Shown here: one piece after another, positions 33,219-42,601 of the stretch | Layout: every line of letters begins with the position of its first letter | How positions within the stretch are numbered: the stretch's first letter is position 1 | Origin: Pararhizobium sp. | Lineage (GTDB): Bacteria; Pseudomonadota; Alphaproteobacteria; Rhizobiales; Rhizobiaceae | Length of the DNA: 64,000 nt | Assembly: GCA_030655075.1 (NCBI GenBank) | Contig: JAURWE010000055.1 | Span: forward strand, 186,001-250,000 | Direction of reading: 5' to 3' | Notes under the pieces: generated by a model | Told to the model about the DNA's origin: nothing | Seen by the model: the letters and a program-made list of their open reading frames with translations, nothing else | Databases searched by the model: none | Program-made: the position numbers and the translations under genes

Positions 33219-34291
33219 GATGCCGCCTTTCGGCTGACGGCGTGGATACCGCTGAAGTCCTCGATATCGGCAAGGCAGAGATCGAGCGCCGGTGCGCCGT
33301 CCTTCTCAGCCCGGTACCAGCGCATCGTGCGCTGAAGCGTTTCATCGAGGTTCCAGCGCGGATGATAGCCGAGGTCGCGGGTCGCAAGCCCGCTGTCGAG
33401 CATTAGGTATCCCGCCTCGTGTGGACCGTCGCTGCCGTCTCCAAAGATCGTTTCGCCGGAGCCATAGGCCTTGCCAGCCAGTTGTAATACCCGGCCGACC
33501 GTTGCCGCAGCGCCATGGTCGGGGCCGAAATTGTAGCTGGAGCCGAGATCCGGCTTGTCCCATAGCCGTTCGGCAAGCGCCATGTAACCGCCGAGCGGTT
33601 CGAGCACATGCTGCCACGGCCGCACCGCTTTTGGACGGCGAACCTGCAGAGGTTGGCCCGTCTCCCAGGCGCGGACAGCATCGGGAATCAGCCGGTCTTC
33701 GGCCCAGTCGCCGCCGCCGATGACATTGCCGGCCCTTGCCGTTGCAAGGCCGATGCGCCGATCGGCAAAATAGGACGCGCGGTAGCTGGCCGTGACGATT
33801 TCGGCTGCCGCCTTGCTGGCACTGTAGGGATCATGGCCGCCGAGCGGATCGCTCTCGCGGAAGGCAAAACCCTGCTCGGCGTTCTGGTAGACCTTGTCGG
33901 TGGTGACCACGACGATGGCACGCAGGTCCGGTGCGATGCGCAGGGCATCGAGCAGGTTTGCCGTGCCGGTGACATTGGTTTCGAACGTGCCGACGGGATC
34001 GCGGTATCCGGCGCGCACCAGCGCCTGGGCTGCCAGATGCAGCACGATCTCGGGCCTTGTCTCGGTAACGCGGCGAAGTACGGCGGTGCGGTCGCGAATG
34101 TCGAGAAGGGCGCTCTCGTCCGGATCTATACTGAGCATGGCGTGCAGCGACGGGCCATCGGGCGGGGCAAGCGACAGGCCGCTGACCTCGGCCCCCAGCG
34201 CGCGCAGCCAGAGGCTCAGCCAGCTTCCCTTGAAGCCGGTATGCCCGGTTACCAGCACGCGCTTTCCGTTCCAGAAGTTCAGATCCTGCAT
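33215..34291 (-). CDS. rfbG: CDP-glucose 4,6-dehydratase
   Basis: A 358-aa extended short-chain dehydrogenase/reductase. The NAD-binding motif is RVLVTGHTGFKGSWLSLWL (residues about 10-28), the catalytic Tyr/Lys pair is in YSASKAAAEI, and ARAGNVIGGGDWAEDRLIPD with RPKAVRPWQHVLEPLGGYM is specific to RfbG. It converts CDP-glucose to CDP-4-keto-6-deoxyglucose, the entry point for ascarylose, paratose, abequose and branched sugars. Two bases separate it from rfbF. Confidence 0.95.
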   Translation of the reverse strand: MQDLNFWNGKRVLVTGHTGFKGSWLSLWLRALGAEVSGLSLAPPDGPSLHAMLSIDPDESALLDIRDRTAVLRRVTETRPEIVLHLAAQALVRAGYRDPVGTFETNVTGTANLLDALRIAPDLRAIVVVTTDKVYQNAEQGFAFRESDPLGGHDPYSASKAAAEIVTASYRASYFADRRIGLATARAGNVIGGGDWAEDRLIPDAVRAWETGQPLQVRRPKAVRPWQHVLEPLGGYMALAERLWDKPDLGSSYNFGPDHGAAATVGRVLQLAGKAYGSGETIFGDGSDGPHEAGYLMLDSGLATRDLGYHPRWNLDETLQRTMRWYRAEKDGAPALDLCLADIEDFSGIHAVSRKAAS

Positions 34292-34293
34292 GA

Positions 34294-35064
34294 CTACCAG
34301 CTTTTCCAGGGAGGATTGCCGCTTTCCCAGAGGTTTTCGAGGTGAACCTTGTCGCGCAGCGTGTCCATCGGTTGCCAGAAGCCTTCATGGAAGAAGGCTT
34401 TCAGCTCGCCATCGGCGGCTAGGCTGGTGAGTGGCTCGGCTTCCCAGGTCGTGTTGTCACCGGGAATACGGTCCAGCACTTTGGGCGACAGGACGAAGAA
34501 GCCGCCATTGATGAAACCGCCCTCGCCTTCAGGTTTCTCGATGAAACCCTGGACGCTGTCGCCATCGAGTTTCAGCGCGCCGAAGCGGGCGGGCGGGCGG
34601 ACCGCAGTGACAGTCGCTTCCCTGCCATGCGCTTTGTGAAAAGCGATGGTCTGGCCGATATCGACACTGGAGACACCGTCGCCATAGGTAAAGCAGAAGG
34701 CTTCCTCGTCGCGAAGATAGGAGGCGACGCGCTTGAGGCGGCCGCCGGTCAGTGAGCTTTCACCGGTATCGACCAGCGTCACGCGCCAGTTTTCGGCACT
34801 CTGGCGGTGGAACTCCATGCTGTTCTTGGACAGGTCGAAGGTGATGTCCGACATGTGCAGGCCGTAGTTGGCGAAATATTCCTTGATCACGTAACCGCGA
34901 AAACCGCAGCAGATGATGAAATCACGGACGCCATGACCGTGATAGAGCTTCATGATGTGCCAGAGGATCGGACGGCCGCCGATCTCGACCATCGGCTTGG
35001 GACGCAGGTGGGTTTCCTCGGCGATGCGCGAACCGAGACCGCCGGCCAGAATGACCGCCTTCAT
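34294..35064 (-). CDS. rfbF: Glucose-1-phosphate cytidylyltransferase
   Basis: A 256-aa nucleotidyltransferase. AVILAGGLGSRIAEETHLRP (residues 3-22) is the nucleotide loop, followed by KPMVEIGGRPILWHIMKLY; FTYGDGVSSVDIG and EGGFINGGFFVLSP are RfbF landmarks. It makes CDP-glucose from CTP and glucose-1-phosphate, the substrate of RfbG next door. It is upstream in the rfbF-rfbG-rfbC-methyltransferase operon; galE is a further 195 bp upstream. Confidence 0.95.
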   Translation of the reverse strand: MKAVILAGGLGSRIAEETHLRPKPMVEIGGRPILWHIMKLYHGHGVRDFIICCGFRGYVIKEYFANYGLHMSDITFDLSKNSMEFHRQSAENWRVTLVDTGESSLTGGRLKRVASYLRDEEAFCFTYGDGVSSVDIGQTIAFHKAHGREATVTAVRPPARFGALKLDGDSVQGFIEKPEGEGGFINGGFFVLSPKVLDRIPGDNTTWEAEPLTSLAADGELKAFFHEGFWQPMDTLRDKVHLENLWESGNPPWKSW

Positions 35065-35259
35065 GACAGGCGCTCGCGAATGGCAGAGCAGCCGGTGGTG
35101 CGCTTATCCCAGAAATGATGGCCTGCAAAACGCGGCATGATTTGTATACCCGATCAGAAATTCCGATTTTCCGGGTAAACTAGCCAGTGAAGCTGTTGTC
35201 AGACTGGATTGGAAGGAGGCACACCGGTGCACCTCCTCCGGTTGGAGCGGCCGCGCTTC

Positions 35260-36294
35260 CTAAAACTGCGCGCTTTCGAGCAGCTTGTTGATGCCTTCGA
35301 TATCGTAGCTGTTCTTGCGCTGGATATGCTCTTCCCAGTCGAGCGCCGTCTGCACGATGAGATCGAGACTGTCGAAGCGAGGAACCCAGTCCAGCTTCTG
35401 GCGGGCAATGGTGGCATCGGCCACGACCCTGACCGCATCGCCCGGGCGGCGCGGCGCGACATTGACCTTGAACTTGCGGCCGCGCACTTTCATGACGGTT
35501 TCCAGCACTTCGAGAACCGAATAACCCTGACCGTAACCGCAGTTGGCCACCAGCGGCTTGCCGCCGGCCCTGAGATAGGCGAGTGCCTGCAGGTGGGCGG
35601 CAACCAGATCGTTGACATGGATATAGTCGCGAATTCCGGTGCCGTCGGGCGTCGGATAGTCGGTGCCGTAGACGTTGACGCCCTGTCTGCGGCCAAGGGC
35701 GGCCTGACAGGCAATCTTGATCAGATGTGTGGCCTCCGGGGTCGATTGTCCTGCGCGCCCGTTGACGTCGGCGCCGGCGACGTTGAAGTAGCGCAGCGCC
35801 ACGTAGCTCAAGGCGTGGGCGGCGGCGGCGTCTTGCAGCATCATCTCCGACATCAGCTTTGAAAGACCATAGGGACTTTCCGGGCTGAGGCGATCCGTTT
35901 CCTTGACCAGCCCCTCACCATCAGGCGTTCCATAGACCGCCGCCGTGGACGAGAAGACGAAATGGGGCACGCCTGCAGCAACCGCCGCTTCCATCACGGT
36001 GCGGGTGTTGGCCGTGTTGTTCTTGTAATAGGACAGGGGATCGGCAATCGATTGCGGAACGATGATGGAACCGGCAAAATGGATGATCGCATCGATCCTG
36101 TTGTCGGAGAAGATCCGTTCCAGCACGGCGCTGTCACCGACATCGCCGAGATAGAAGCGAGCTTCCGGCGCAATGGCCCAGCGAAAGCCTGTGGACAGCC
36201 GGTCAAGCACGACGACATCTTCGCCCGCATCCAGCAATGCCCATACCATGTGGCTGCCGATATAGCCTGCTCCACCCGTCACCAATACTGTCAT
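35260..36294 (-). CDS. galE: UDP-glucose 4-epimerase
   Basis: A 344-aa short-chain dehydrogenase/reductase of the GalE type: VLVTGGAGYIGSHMVWALLD at the N-terminus, FSSTAAVYG, the Tyr/Lys pair in SPYGLSKLMSE and LRYFNVAGAD. It interconverts UDP-glucose and UDP-galactose, giving galactose for surface polysaccharide. GGGAAAG precedes the ATG at 36294; an in-frame ATG at 36387 would add a hydrophobic tail from the AT-rich promoter region. A 195-bp gap separates it from rfbF, so it may have its own transcript. Confidence 0.93.
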   Translation of the reverse strand: MTVLVTGGAGYIGSHMVWALLDAGEDVVVLDRLSTGFRWAIAPEARFYLGDVGDSAVLERIFSDNRIDAIIHFAGSIIVPQSIADPLSYYKNNTANTRTVMEAAVAAGVPHFVFSSTAAVYGTPDGEGLVKETDRLSPESPYGLSKLMSEMMLQDAAAAHALSYVALRYFNVAGADVNGRAGQSTPEATHLIKIACQAALGRRQGVNVYGTDYPTPDGTGIRDYIHVNDLVAAHLQALAYLRAGGKPLVANCGYGQGYSVLEVLETVMKVRGRKFKVNVAPRRPGDAVRVVADATIARQKLDWVPRFDSLDLIVQTALDWEEHIQRKNSYDIEGINKLLESAQF

Positions 36295-36455
36295 GACCAA
36301 TACTTTCCCGCTTAAAACACGGGCACAGTAAAGCGTCATTTCCTTTCCGAAGAACCACCAAATCCCAATATAGAACAGGAATTCCAAATATCTCTTTTAG
36401 TATAATTAAGAAGAGATTTGTATATTCATTCAAATTTTATCGATCGCCTGACATC
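36295..36455 (-). other. AT-rich intergenic promoter region of galE
   Basis: This short gap is much AT-richer than its surroundings and contains ATCTCTT and AAGAGAT arms 14 bases apart (about 36394-36421). It must hold the galE promoter, but no confident -35/-10 pair could be chosen. Confidence 0.4.
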
Positions 36456-37625
36456 TCAGCCGCGGGCGAGAATATAGGTGCAGAGGCGTTCGGCGGCGAT
36501 TTCGACCTGAGCCGGGTCGCGCAGGAAGCAGGCGCGCATGAACAGCGACCCGCCATTCCCGAAAGCGGTGCCGGGGGCGAGACCGACGCCGGTCCTGTCG
36601 ACGATATCCAGCGCGCCGATCCGCGAATCCAGAACACCGTCGATCTTCAGGAATGCGTAGATGGCGCCGTCGGGCTTCAACGTCTCGACGCGGTTGGTGG
36701 CGATCAGCGCATCACAGAAGATGTCGCGCGACCGGGCAGCCTTTTCGACATTGGCGCGCACAAAATCATCGCCCTCGTCGAGCGCAACGGCGGCCGCCTT
36801 CTGCATAAACTGCGCCACGCCCGAGGTGGAGTACTGGATGAGGTTTTCCAGCACCTGGCCTGCTTCGGTGGGGGCGACGATCCAGCCGACGCGCCAGCCG
36901 GTCATCGACCAGTTCTTGGAAAAGGAATTGACGAAGAGGATGCGGTCCTGCGCCTCCATGACATCAAGGAAGGACGGCGCCCGTCCGCCGGCATAGTGGT
37001 AGAGCGCATAGATCTCGTCGGCCATGATCCAGAGATCATGGCGGCGGGCGAGATCGCGGATGGCTTTCAGATCGTCGCGCGTCGCCGTCCAGCCTGTCGG
37101 GTTCGACGGCGTGTTGATGAACAGGGCCTTGGTCTTCGGCGTGATGGCGCTTTCGAGCCGGTTGAGATCAAGCTGCCATTTGCCGCCCTCGAAGGTCAGC
37201 GGCACGGCAATCGGCAGGACACCGGAGATGGCGGCGGAGGCGGCGAAATTCGGCCAGGCCGGGGAGAGGTAGACCATGTCGTCACCCGGCGACGTGATGG
37301 CCTCGATGGCAAGCTTGATCGCCTGCATGCCGGAACCGGTGACGTAGAAATTTTCGGTCGAGAGCGCTGCGCCGAACTGGCGCTGGTAATAGCGCGCCAG
37401 AGCCTCGCGCAGAGGCGGAATGCCGCGCTGCCAGGTGTAGAAGGTTTCTCCGGCCTCAAGGGCTGCGCTGGCGGCGTTGGAGATGAAGGCCGGGGTCGGC
37501 AGGTCGCCCTCGCCCACCCATAGCGGAATAAGCCCGTCGCGCCCGCGCGCATAGTTGACGAGTTCGACGATGCCGCTTTCCGGCGCATCGATGGATCGGG
37601 GGCTGAGGCTCTGCAACACGCTCAT
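36456..37625 (-). CDS. PLP-dependent class I/II aminotransferase
   Basis: A 389-aa fold-type I aminotransferase, distinct from the AruH-like one at 10536. It has NTPSNPTGW, ADEIYALYHYAG and the Schiff-base lysine in VNSFSKNWSMTGWRVGWIVA. The N-terminal IPLWVGEGDLPTPAFI marks the aspartate/tyrosine/aromatic-type branch. ATG at 37625 has AGGAG at the right distance. It stands alone between galE and mscL with no obvious pathway partners, so the substrate is unassigned. Confidence 0.88.
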   Translation of the reverse strand: MSVLQSLSPRSIDAPESGIVELVNYARGRDGLIPLWVGEGDLPTPAFISNAASAALEAGETFYTWQRGIPPLREALARYYQRQFGAALSTENFYVTGSGMQAIKLAIEAITSPGDDMVYLSPAWPNFAASAAISGVLPIAVPLTFEGGKWQLDLNRLESAITPKTKALFINTPSNPTGWTATRDDLKAIRDLARRHDLWIMADEIYALYHYAGGRAPSFLDVMEAQDRILFVNSFSKNWSMTGWRVGWIVAPTEAGQVLENLIQYSTSGVAQFMQKAAAVALDEGDDFVRANVEKAARSRDIFCDALIATNRVETLKPDGAIYAFLKIDGVLDSRIGALDIVDRTGVGLAPGTAFGNGGSLFMRACFLRDPAQVEIAAERLCTYILARG

Positions 37626-37723
37626 CGGCAATCTCCTGTTCATCCGATGCTCTAACCGGTTTCGCCACAGGGATCACGCGACATTCTCTGACACATCGAT
37701 CGAATCTGCTGATGAATCGACAA

Positions 37724-37749
37724 GACCCCGGCCATGGCTGACCGGGGTC
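37724..37749 (-). terminator. Probable terminator downstream of mscL
   Basis: GACCCCGG pairs with CCGGGGTC across ten bases, 29 bp after the mscL stop on the minus strand. Only TTGT follows, so the T-run is weak. Confidence 0.55.
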
Positions 37750-37777
37750 TCACATATCGCCATTGCGATGAAAAAGC

Positions 37778-38200
37778 TTACGGCCGCTTCAGAAGATCGC
37801 GGATCTCGGTGAGGAGCTGGATATCTTCGGCCGGGGGTGCTGCCGGCTCTTCGCTCTTCTTCTTTTCCATCGATGCGCGCATGCGGTTCACCGCCTTCAC
37901 GAGCAGGAAGATGATGAAGGCGAGGATGACAAAATTGATGACGACGGTGAGGAAGTTGCCGTAGGCAAAGACGGCTCCCTGCTCACGGGCTGCGGCCAGC
38001 GATACGGCCGTGACATTGGCAGACATGGGATAGAAGAAGTTGGAAAAATCGATGCCACCGGTCACCGCGCCGACGACCGGCATGATGATGTCATCGACCA
38101 GCGACTTGACGATGAGACCGAATGCGCCACCGATGATCACGCCGACGGCCAGATCCATCACGTTGCCGCGGGCAATAAACTCTTTAAATTCATTCAGCAT
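37778..38200 (-). CDS. mscL: Large-conductance mechanosensitive channel
   Basis: A 140-aa MscL: the N-terminal helix MLNEFKEFIARGNVMDLAVG, first membrane segment GVIIGGAFGLIVKSLVDDII, periplasmic loop, second membrane segment VINFVILAFIIFLLVKAVNR, and the charged C-terminal bundle (EDIQLLTEIRDLLKRP). It opens under membrane tension to release solutes during osmotic downshock. AGGAGAG precedes the ATG at 38200; an in-frame start at 38272 adds a non-conserved basic tail. Confidence 0.96.
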   Translation of the reverse strand: MLNEFKEFIARGNVMDLAVGVIIGGAFGLIVKSLVDDIIMPVVGAVTGGIDFSNFFYPMSANVTAVSLAAAREQGAVFAYGNFLTVVINFVILAFIIFLLVKAVNRMRASMEKKKSEEPAAPPAEDIQLLTEIRDLLKRP

Positions 38201-38413
38201 TGCTCTCTCCTTAATATTGCACAGCCTTCGCACACCTGGCGCCCGCAAAAACGTTATCAGGCCCTTTCCCAAATGAAAACAAGCGACATGCGGGAAAAAA
38301 CGCCATCCCCGCCTTTGACTTTATGCTGAGACTGCACCGATTTTCATCGTGATCGTGTTGGCCTATGCTGGCTTTGCGCAGTGCTGCCGCAAGAGCAGCA
38401 TGCGGGAGGACGG

Positions 38414-41400
38414 ATGCTCACCGGATCGATCATCTTCACGTCGGCTTTCGCCTATCTGCTGCTGCTGTTCGCGGTGGCAAGCTATGGTGACCGGAAATCG
38501 GCGAACGGCGCCACGGCCACCAAGGGCCGGCCGCTGGTCTATGCACTGAGCCTGGCGATCTACTGCACCTCCTGGACCTATTTCGGCGGCGTCGGCCTGG
38601 CGGCGGAGCGCGGGTTCGAATTCACCGGCATCTACATCGGCCCGATCCTCACCTTCACCATCGGACTTCCGCTGGTGCGGCGGATCATTCAGCTGGCCAA
38701 GGCCGAGAAGCTGACGTCGGTGGCCGATTTCGTCGCCGCTCGTTACGGCAAGAACCCGACGGTTGCGGCGATCGTGGCGCTGATTTCACTGATCGGCGCG
38801 GTGCCCTATATCGCCCTGCAGCTGAAGGCCGTTTCGAATTCGGTCTCGGCGATGATCGACACCAGCGAATACGGCTTCGGCTCGGGCTCCGGCCTGTTCG
38901 ACCTGCCGCTGATGGTGACGCTTTTTCTTGCCTGCTTCGCCATCGTGTTCGGTACCCGCCATACGGATGCGACCGAACATCAGGACGGGCTGATCTTGGC
39001 GATCGCGATGGAATCGGTGGTCAAGCTGCTCGCCTTCGTCACCGTCGGTGTCTATGTGGTGTTCTTCCTGTTCGACGGCCCCTCCGACCTGTGGCTGAAG
39101 GCGTCACAGAACACGCAGGTGATGACGGCGCTCAATCACGAGACGCCGCTGTCGCGCTGGATCCTGCTGGTGCTGCTCTCGGCCTTCGCCATCATCATGC
39201 TGCCGCGCCAGTTCCACGTCACGGTGGTCGAAAACAGGACTCAGGGCGAGTTGCGCATGGCTGGCATCCTGTTGCCGCTCTATCTGATCGCCATCAACAT
39301 CTTCGTGCTGCCGGTGGCCATCGGCGGGGTCATCGCCTTTTCCGGCACGGGTGACGCCGACCTCTATGTCCTGTCGCTGCCGTTGGCCGGCAATCTGCAG
39401 GTCCTGACACTGATCACCTTCATCGGCGGCTTTTCGGCTGCCACTGCGATGGTCATCGTCGCCTCCGTGGCTTTGTCGATCATGATTTCCAACGACATCG
39501 TCATGCCGATCTTCCTGCGCCGCCACCTGGTCGAGCGCGGCAACAGCGGCGGCAATGTCGCCCGCACGCTGCTGCGCATCCGGCGCACCGCCATCTTCGT
39601 GGTGCTGCTCTTGGGGTACGCCTATTACCGCTCGGCCACCGGCGATACGGGCCTTGCTTCCATCGGCCTTCTCGCCTTCGCCGCCATCGCACAGATGGCG
39701 CCCGCCCTGCTCGGCGGCCTCGTCTGGCGCCAGGCCAATGCCCGCGGTGCGATTGCCGGGATGACGTCGGGTGCGCTGGTCTGGGCCTATCTCCTGTTCC
39801 TGCCGAGTCTCGGCGGGCCGGACAACTCCTACGTCGCCAGCAATATCCTGAGCTTCATCTTTCCCGGCAGCACGATCTTTTCGCAAAATCCCGATCCGCT
39901 GGTGAATGCCACGACGCTCAGCCTGCTGATCAATTTCGCCGCCTTCGTGATCGGCTCGCTGACCCGCAGCCCGAAGCCGCTGGAGCGCATTCAGGCGGGC
40001 GTCTTCATCCGCCGCAAGCCGCGGCTCGAGCGCGCCTTTGGCGGCCGCAAGATGAAGATCACCGTGCATGACCTGAAGACGACGATTGCCAAATATCTCG
40101 GCGATGAGCGTACCCAGCGCTCCTTCAGCACGTACGAGCGCCAGTCCGGCCGCTGGCTCGACGACAATGCACCGGCCGATATGGCGCTGGTGCATTTTTC
40201 CGAACAGCTGCTCGGCAGTGCCATCGGCTCTTCGTCGGCCCGGCTCGTTCTGTCGCTGGTGCTGCAACGCATGGACGATGCCTCGTCCGATACGGCCTGG
40301 CTGCTGGATCAGGCCAGCGAGGCCCTGCAATACAATCAGGACATGCTGCAGACCGCCCTTTCGCAGATGGACCAGGGCATCGCCGTTTTCGACAGTTCCA
40401 ACAATCTGATCATCTGGAACCGGCGGTTTCGCCAACTGCTCGACCTGCCGGAGACCGCCGGCCAGGTTGGGTTTCCGCTGGCCGATATCGTCGGCATTCT
40501 TGCCAAACGCGGCGATCTCGGCACGGACCAGCAGAAATCGGTCATTCGCAACTTCCTGACGCTCGACAAGGCTTTCCTGCTGGAACTTGGCAGCGGCGCC
40601 CGGATCATCGAGGTTCGCACCAACGCCATGCCTGACAAGGGCATCGTCACGACCTACACCGATATCACCCAGCGTGTGGCCGCCGACATGGCGCTGAAAC
40701 AGGCGAATGAAACGCTGGAACTGCGGGTCGAAGAACGGACCGGCGAGCTGACGCGGGTGAACCGCGAGCTGGCGGAAGCGCGGGCCTCGGCCGAAGAGGC
40801 CAATATCGGCAAGACGCGGTTCTTTGCCGCCGCCGGTCACGATATCCTACAGCCGCTGAATGCCGCCCGGCTCTATTCCTCGTCGCTGGTCGAACGGCTG
40901 GGCGATTCCGACGACAGCATGCTGGTCCACAACATCGATTCGTCGCTGGAATCGGTTGAGACCATTCTTGGCGCCGTGCTCGACATTTCGCGGCTCGACA
41001 CGGGCGCGATGAAGCCGCGCCTGCAATCCGTGCCGCTCGACGATCTGCTGAAACGCATCGAGACAGACTTTGCGCCGGTGGCGCGGGCCCGCAACCTCGA
41101 CCTCATCGTCATGCCGACCTCGCTGACGGTGCGCACCGACCCCAACCTTCTGCGCCGCCTTGTCCAGAATCTGGTGTCCAATGCCATCAAATATACGCTG
41201 ACCGGCAAGGTGCTGGTCGGTGTACGGCGCAGCGGCGGACTGGCAGTCATCCAGGTGCTGGATTCCGGCATTGGCATTCCATCGTCGAAATTCCGCACGG
41301 TGTTCCGCGAGTTCGCCCGGCTGGAGGAAGGTGCCCGCACCGCATCGGGTCTCGGGCTCGGCCTGTCGATCGTCGACCGTATTTCCCGCGTGCTTAACCA

Positions 41401-41908
41401 TCCGGTCGATCTGCAGTCGACGCAGGGCAAGGGCACGGGCTTTCGCGTGCGCATTCCGCTTGATGCCGGCGCGGTGAAGCCGGTGCGCGGGAAGGCGGTG
41501 AGACCGGCCGCGCAAGCGGCGGGCAGGCTGACCGGCTACCGGGTTTTGTGCATCGACAATGATCCCAGCATTCTCGACGGCATGCGGATCCTGCTCGGCG
41601 GCTGGGGCTGCGACGTGCGCACGGTGGAGTCGGTGGCAAGTTCGGCCGCGATCGAGGATTACCGGCCGGAGGCGATCGTCGCCGACTACCACCTCGACGA
41701 TGGAACCGGCATCGAAGCGATTGCCGCCATCCGGGCGCGGTTCGGGGCGGATATTCCGGCGCTGATCGTTACGGCCGACCGAACGCCCGAGGTTCGGGCG
41801 GCGGCGGAGAACGATCTGATCACGGTGCAGAACAAGCCTGTGCGCCCGGCATCGATCCGGGCCTGGCTGACGCAACTGTCGATCACCGGCAGGCAGGCCG
41901 CCGAATAG
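38414..41908 (+). CDS. Sodium:solute symporter-domain hybrid histidine kinase (CrbS/MxtR-like)
   Basis: A 1164-aa sensor. Residues 1 to about 500 are a sodium:solute symporter (SLC5) domain with a dozen or so membrane segments (TSWTYFGGVGLAAERGFEFT near the start). A PAS region (about 640-760, MDQGIAVFDSSNNLIIWNRR) and a coiled linker follow. The phospho-acceptor is His809 in AAAGHDILQPLNAARLYSS; the ATPase has NLVSNAIKYT and ASGLGLGLSIVDRI; a C-terminal receiver has Asp1091 in VADYHLDDGTG. The architecture matches CrbS/MxtR sensors, which control acetate use through a LuxR-type regulator; such a regulator is encoded convergently next door. GGGAGGA fixes the start. Confidence 0.92.
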   Translation: MLTGSIIFTSAFAYLLLLFAVASYGDRKSANGATATKGRPLVYALSLAIYCTSWTYFGGVGLAAERGFEFTGIYIGPILTFTIGLPLVRRIIQLAKAEKLTSVADFVAARYGKNPTVAAIVALISLIGAVPYIALQLKAVSNSVSAMIDTSEYGFGSGSGLFDLPLMVTLFLACFAIVFGTRHTDATEHQDGLILAIAMESVVKLLAFVTVGVYVVFFLFDGPSDLWLKASQNTQVMTALNHETPLSRWILLVLLSAFAIIMLPRQFHVTVVENRTQGELRMAGILLPLYLIAINIFVLPVAIGGVIAFSGTGDADLYVLSLPLAGNLQVLTLITFIGGFSAATAMVIVASVALSIMISNDIVMPIFLRRHLVERGNSGGNVARTLLRIRRTAIFVVLLLGYAYYRSATGDTGLASIGLLAFAAIAQMAPALLGGLVWRQANARGAIAGMTSGALVWAYLLFLPSLGGPDNSYVASNILSFIFPGSTIFSQNPDPLVNATTLSLLINFAAFVIGSLTRSPKPLERIQAGVFIRRKPRLERAFGGRKMKITVHDLKTTIAKYLGDERTQRSFSTYERQSGRWLDDNAPADMALVHFSEQLLGSAIGSSSARLVLSLVLQRMDDASSDTAWLLDQASEALQYNQDMLQTALSQMDQGIAVFDSSNNLIIWNRRFRQLLDLPETAGQVGFPLADIVGILAKRGDLGTDQQKSVIRNFLTLDKAFLLELGSGARIIEVRTNAMPDKGIVTTYTDITQRVAADMALKQANETLELRVEERTGELTRVNRELAEARASAEEANIGKTRFFAAAGHDILQPLNAARLYSSSLVERLGDSDDSMLVHNIDSSLESVETILGAVLDISRLDTGAMKPRLQSVPLDDLLKRIETDFAPVARARNLDLIVMPTSLTVRTDPNLLRRLVQNLVSNAIKYTLTGKVLVGVRRSGGLAVIQVLDSGIGIPSSKFRTVFREFARLEEGARTASGLGLGLSIVDRISRVLNHPVDLQSTQGKGTGFRVRIPLDAGAVKPVRGKAVRPAAQAAGRLTGYRVLCIDNDPSILDGMRILLGGWGCDVRTVESVASSAAIEDYRPEAIVADYHLDDGTGIEAIAAIRARFGADIPALIVTADRTPEVRAAAENDLITVQNKPVRPASIRAWLTQLSITGRQAAE

Positions 41909-41917
41909 ACGATTTGC

Positions 41918-42562
41918 TCAAGCGGCGACGGCGCTGAACTTCGAAAGCTGGATGACCGCCTGGGTGCGGCTGTCGACATCGAGCTTCAAGAGGATGGCCG
42001 AGACGTGGGCCTTGATGGTCGCTTCGGAGACGCCGAGTTCATAGGCGATCTGCTTGTTCAAGAGCCCTTCGCCGAGCATGGCCAGCACGCGCGACTGCTG
42101 CGGCGTCAGCGTATGGAGCCGCTGGATCAGGGCTGCGACATCGGGATCGTGCTCCATGCCGCGCTGATAGCCACGCGGTGTATAGATTTCGCCCTTGAGA
42201 ACGGAGGTAACGCCTTCGCGAATTTCCTCGATGCCGGAGGATTTTGACAGGAAGCCGGAGGCGCCAAGTTCGATAGCGCGGCCGATGGTGGAAGGATCGT
42301 CATGGGCCGAGACGATCATGACAGGCAGGCTTGCGAACTCTGCCCGAAAGGCGATGAGGCCCGACAGGCCGCTGACGCCCGGCATGGTCAGGTCGAGAAG
42401 AATGAGGTCTGCGCCGGCATTGGCAGCGGCAGCGGCGCGGGCGGTTTCATAGTCTCCGGCCTCGATGATGGCGATGTCGCCTTCCATGCCGGTCAGAGCC
42501 TGGCGCATGGCGCCGCGAAACAGCGGATGGTCGTCGGCGATGATGATTGTCATGTCCGGCAT
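41918..42562 (-). CDS. NarL/LuxR-family response regulator (CrbR/ErdR-like)
   Basis: A 214-aa regulator: receiver domain (residues about 4-120, phospho-Asp57 in DLILLDLTMPG, Lys in GFLSKSS) and a LuxR-type helix-turn-helix (LTPQQSRVLAMLGEGLLNKQ, then EATIKAHVSAILLKL). It is the probable partner of the adjacent convergent kinase, nine bases from stop to stop. In CrbS/CrbR-type systems the regulator activates acetyl-CoA synthetase and related genes. GGGAGGG precedes the ATG at 42562; the target genes are not in this window. Confidence 0.92.
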   Translation of the reverse strand: MPDMTIIIADDHPLFRGAMRQALTGMEGDIAIIEAGDYETARAAAAANAGADLILLDLTMPGVSGLSGLIAFRAEFASLPVMIVSAHDDPSTIGRAIELGASGFLSKSSGIEEIREGVTSVLKGEIYTPRGYQRGMEHDPDVAALIQRLHTLTPQQSRVLAMLGEGLLNKQIAYELGVSEATIKAHVSAILLKLDVDSRTQAVIQLSKFSAVAA

Positions 42563-42601
42563 GGTGCAACTCCCTCCCAAGAGTTGGAACCGAAGGGCCT
42601 G

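Noticed and set aside
39104..40840. A 578-codon minus-strand frame inside the histidine kinase gene
   Set aside because: Antisense to a kinase with all catalytic motifs intact.
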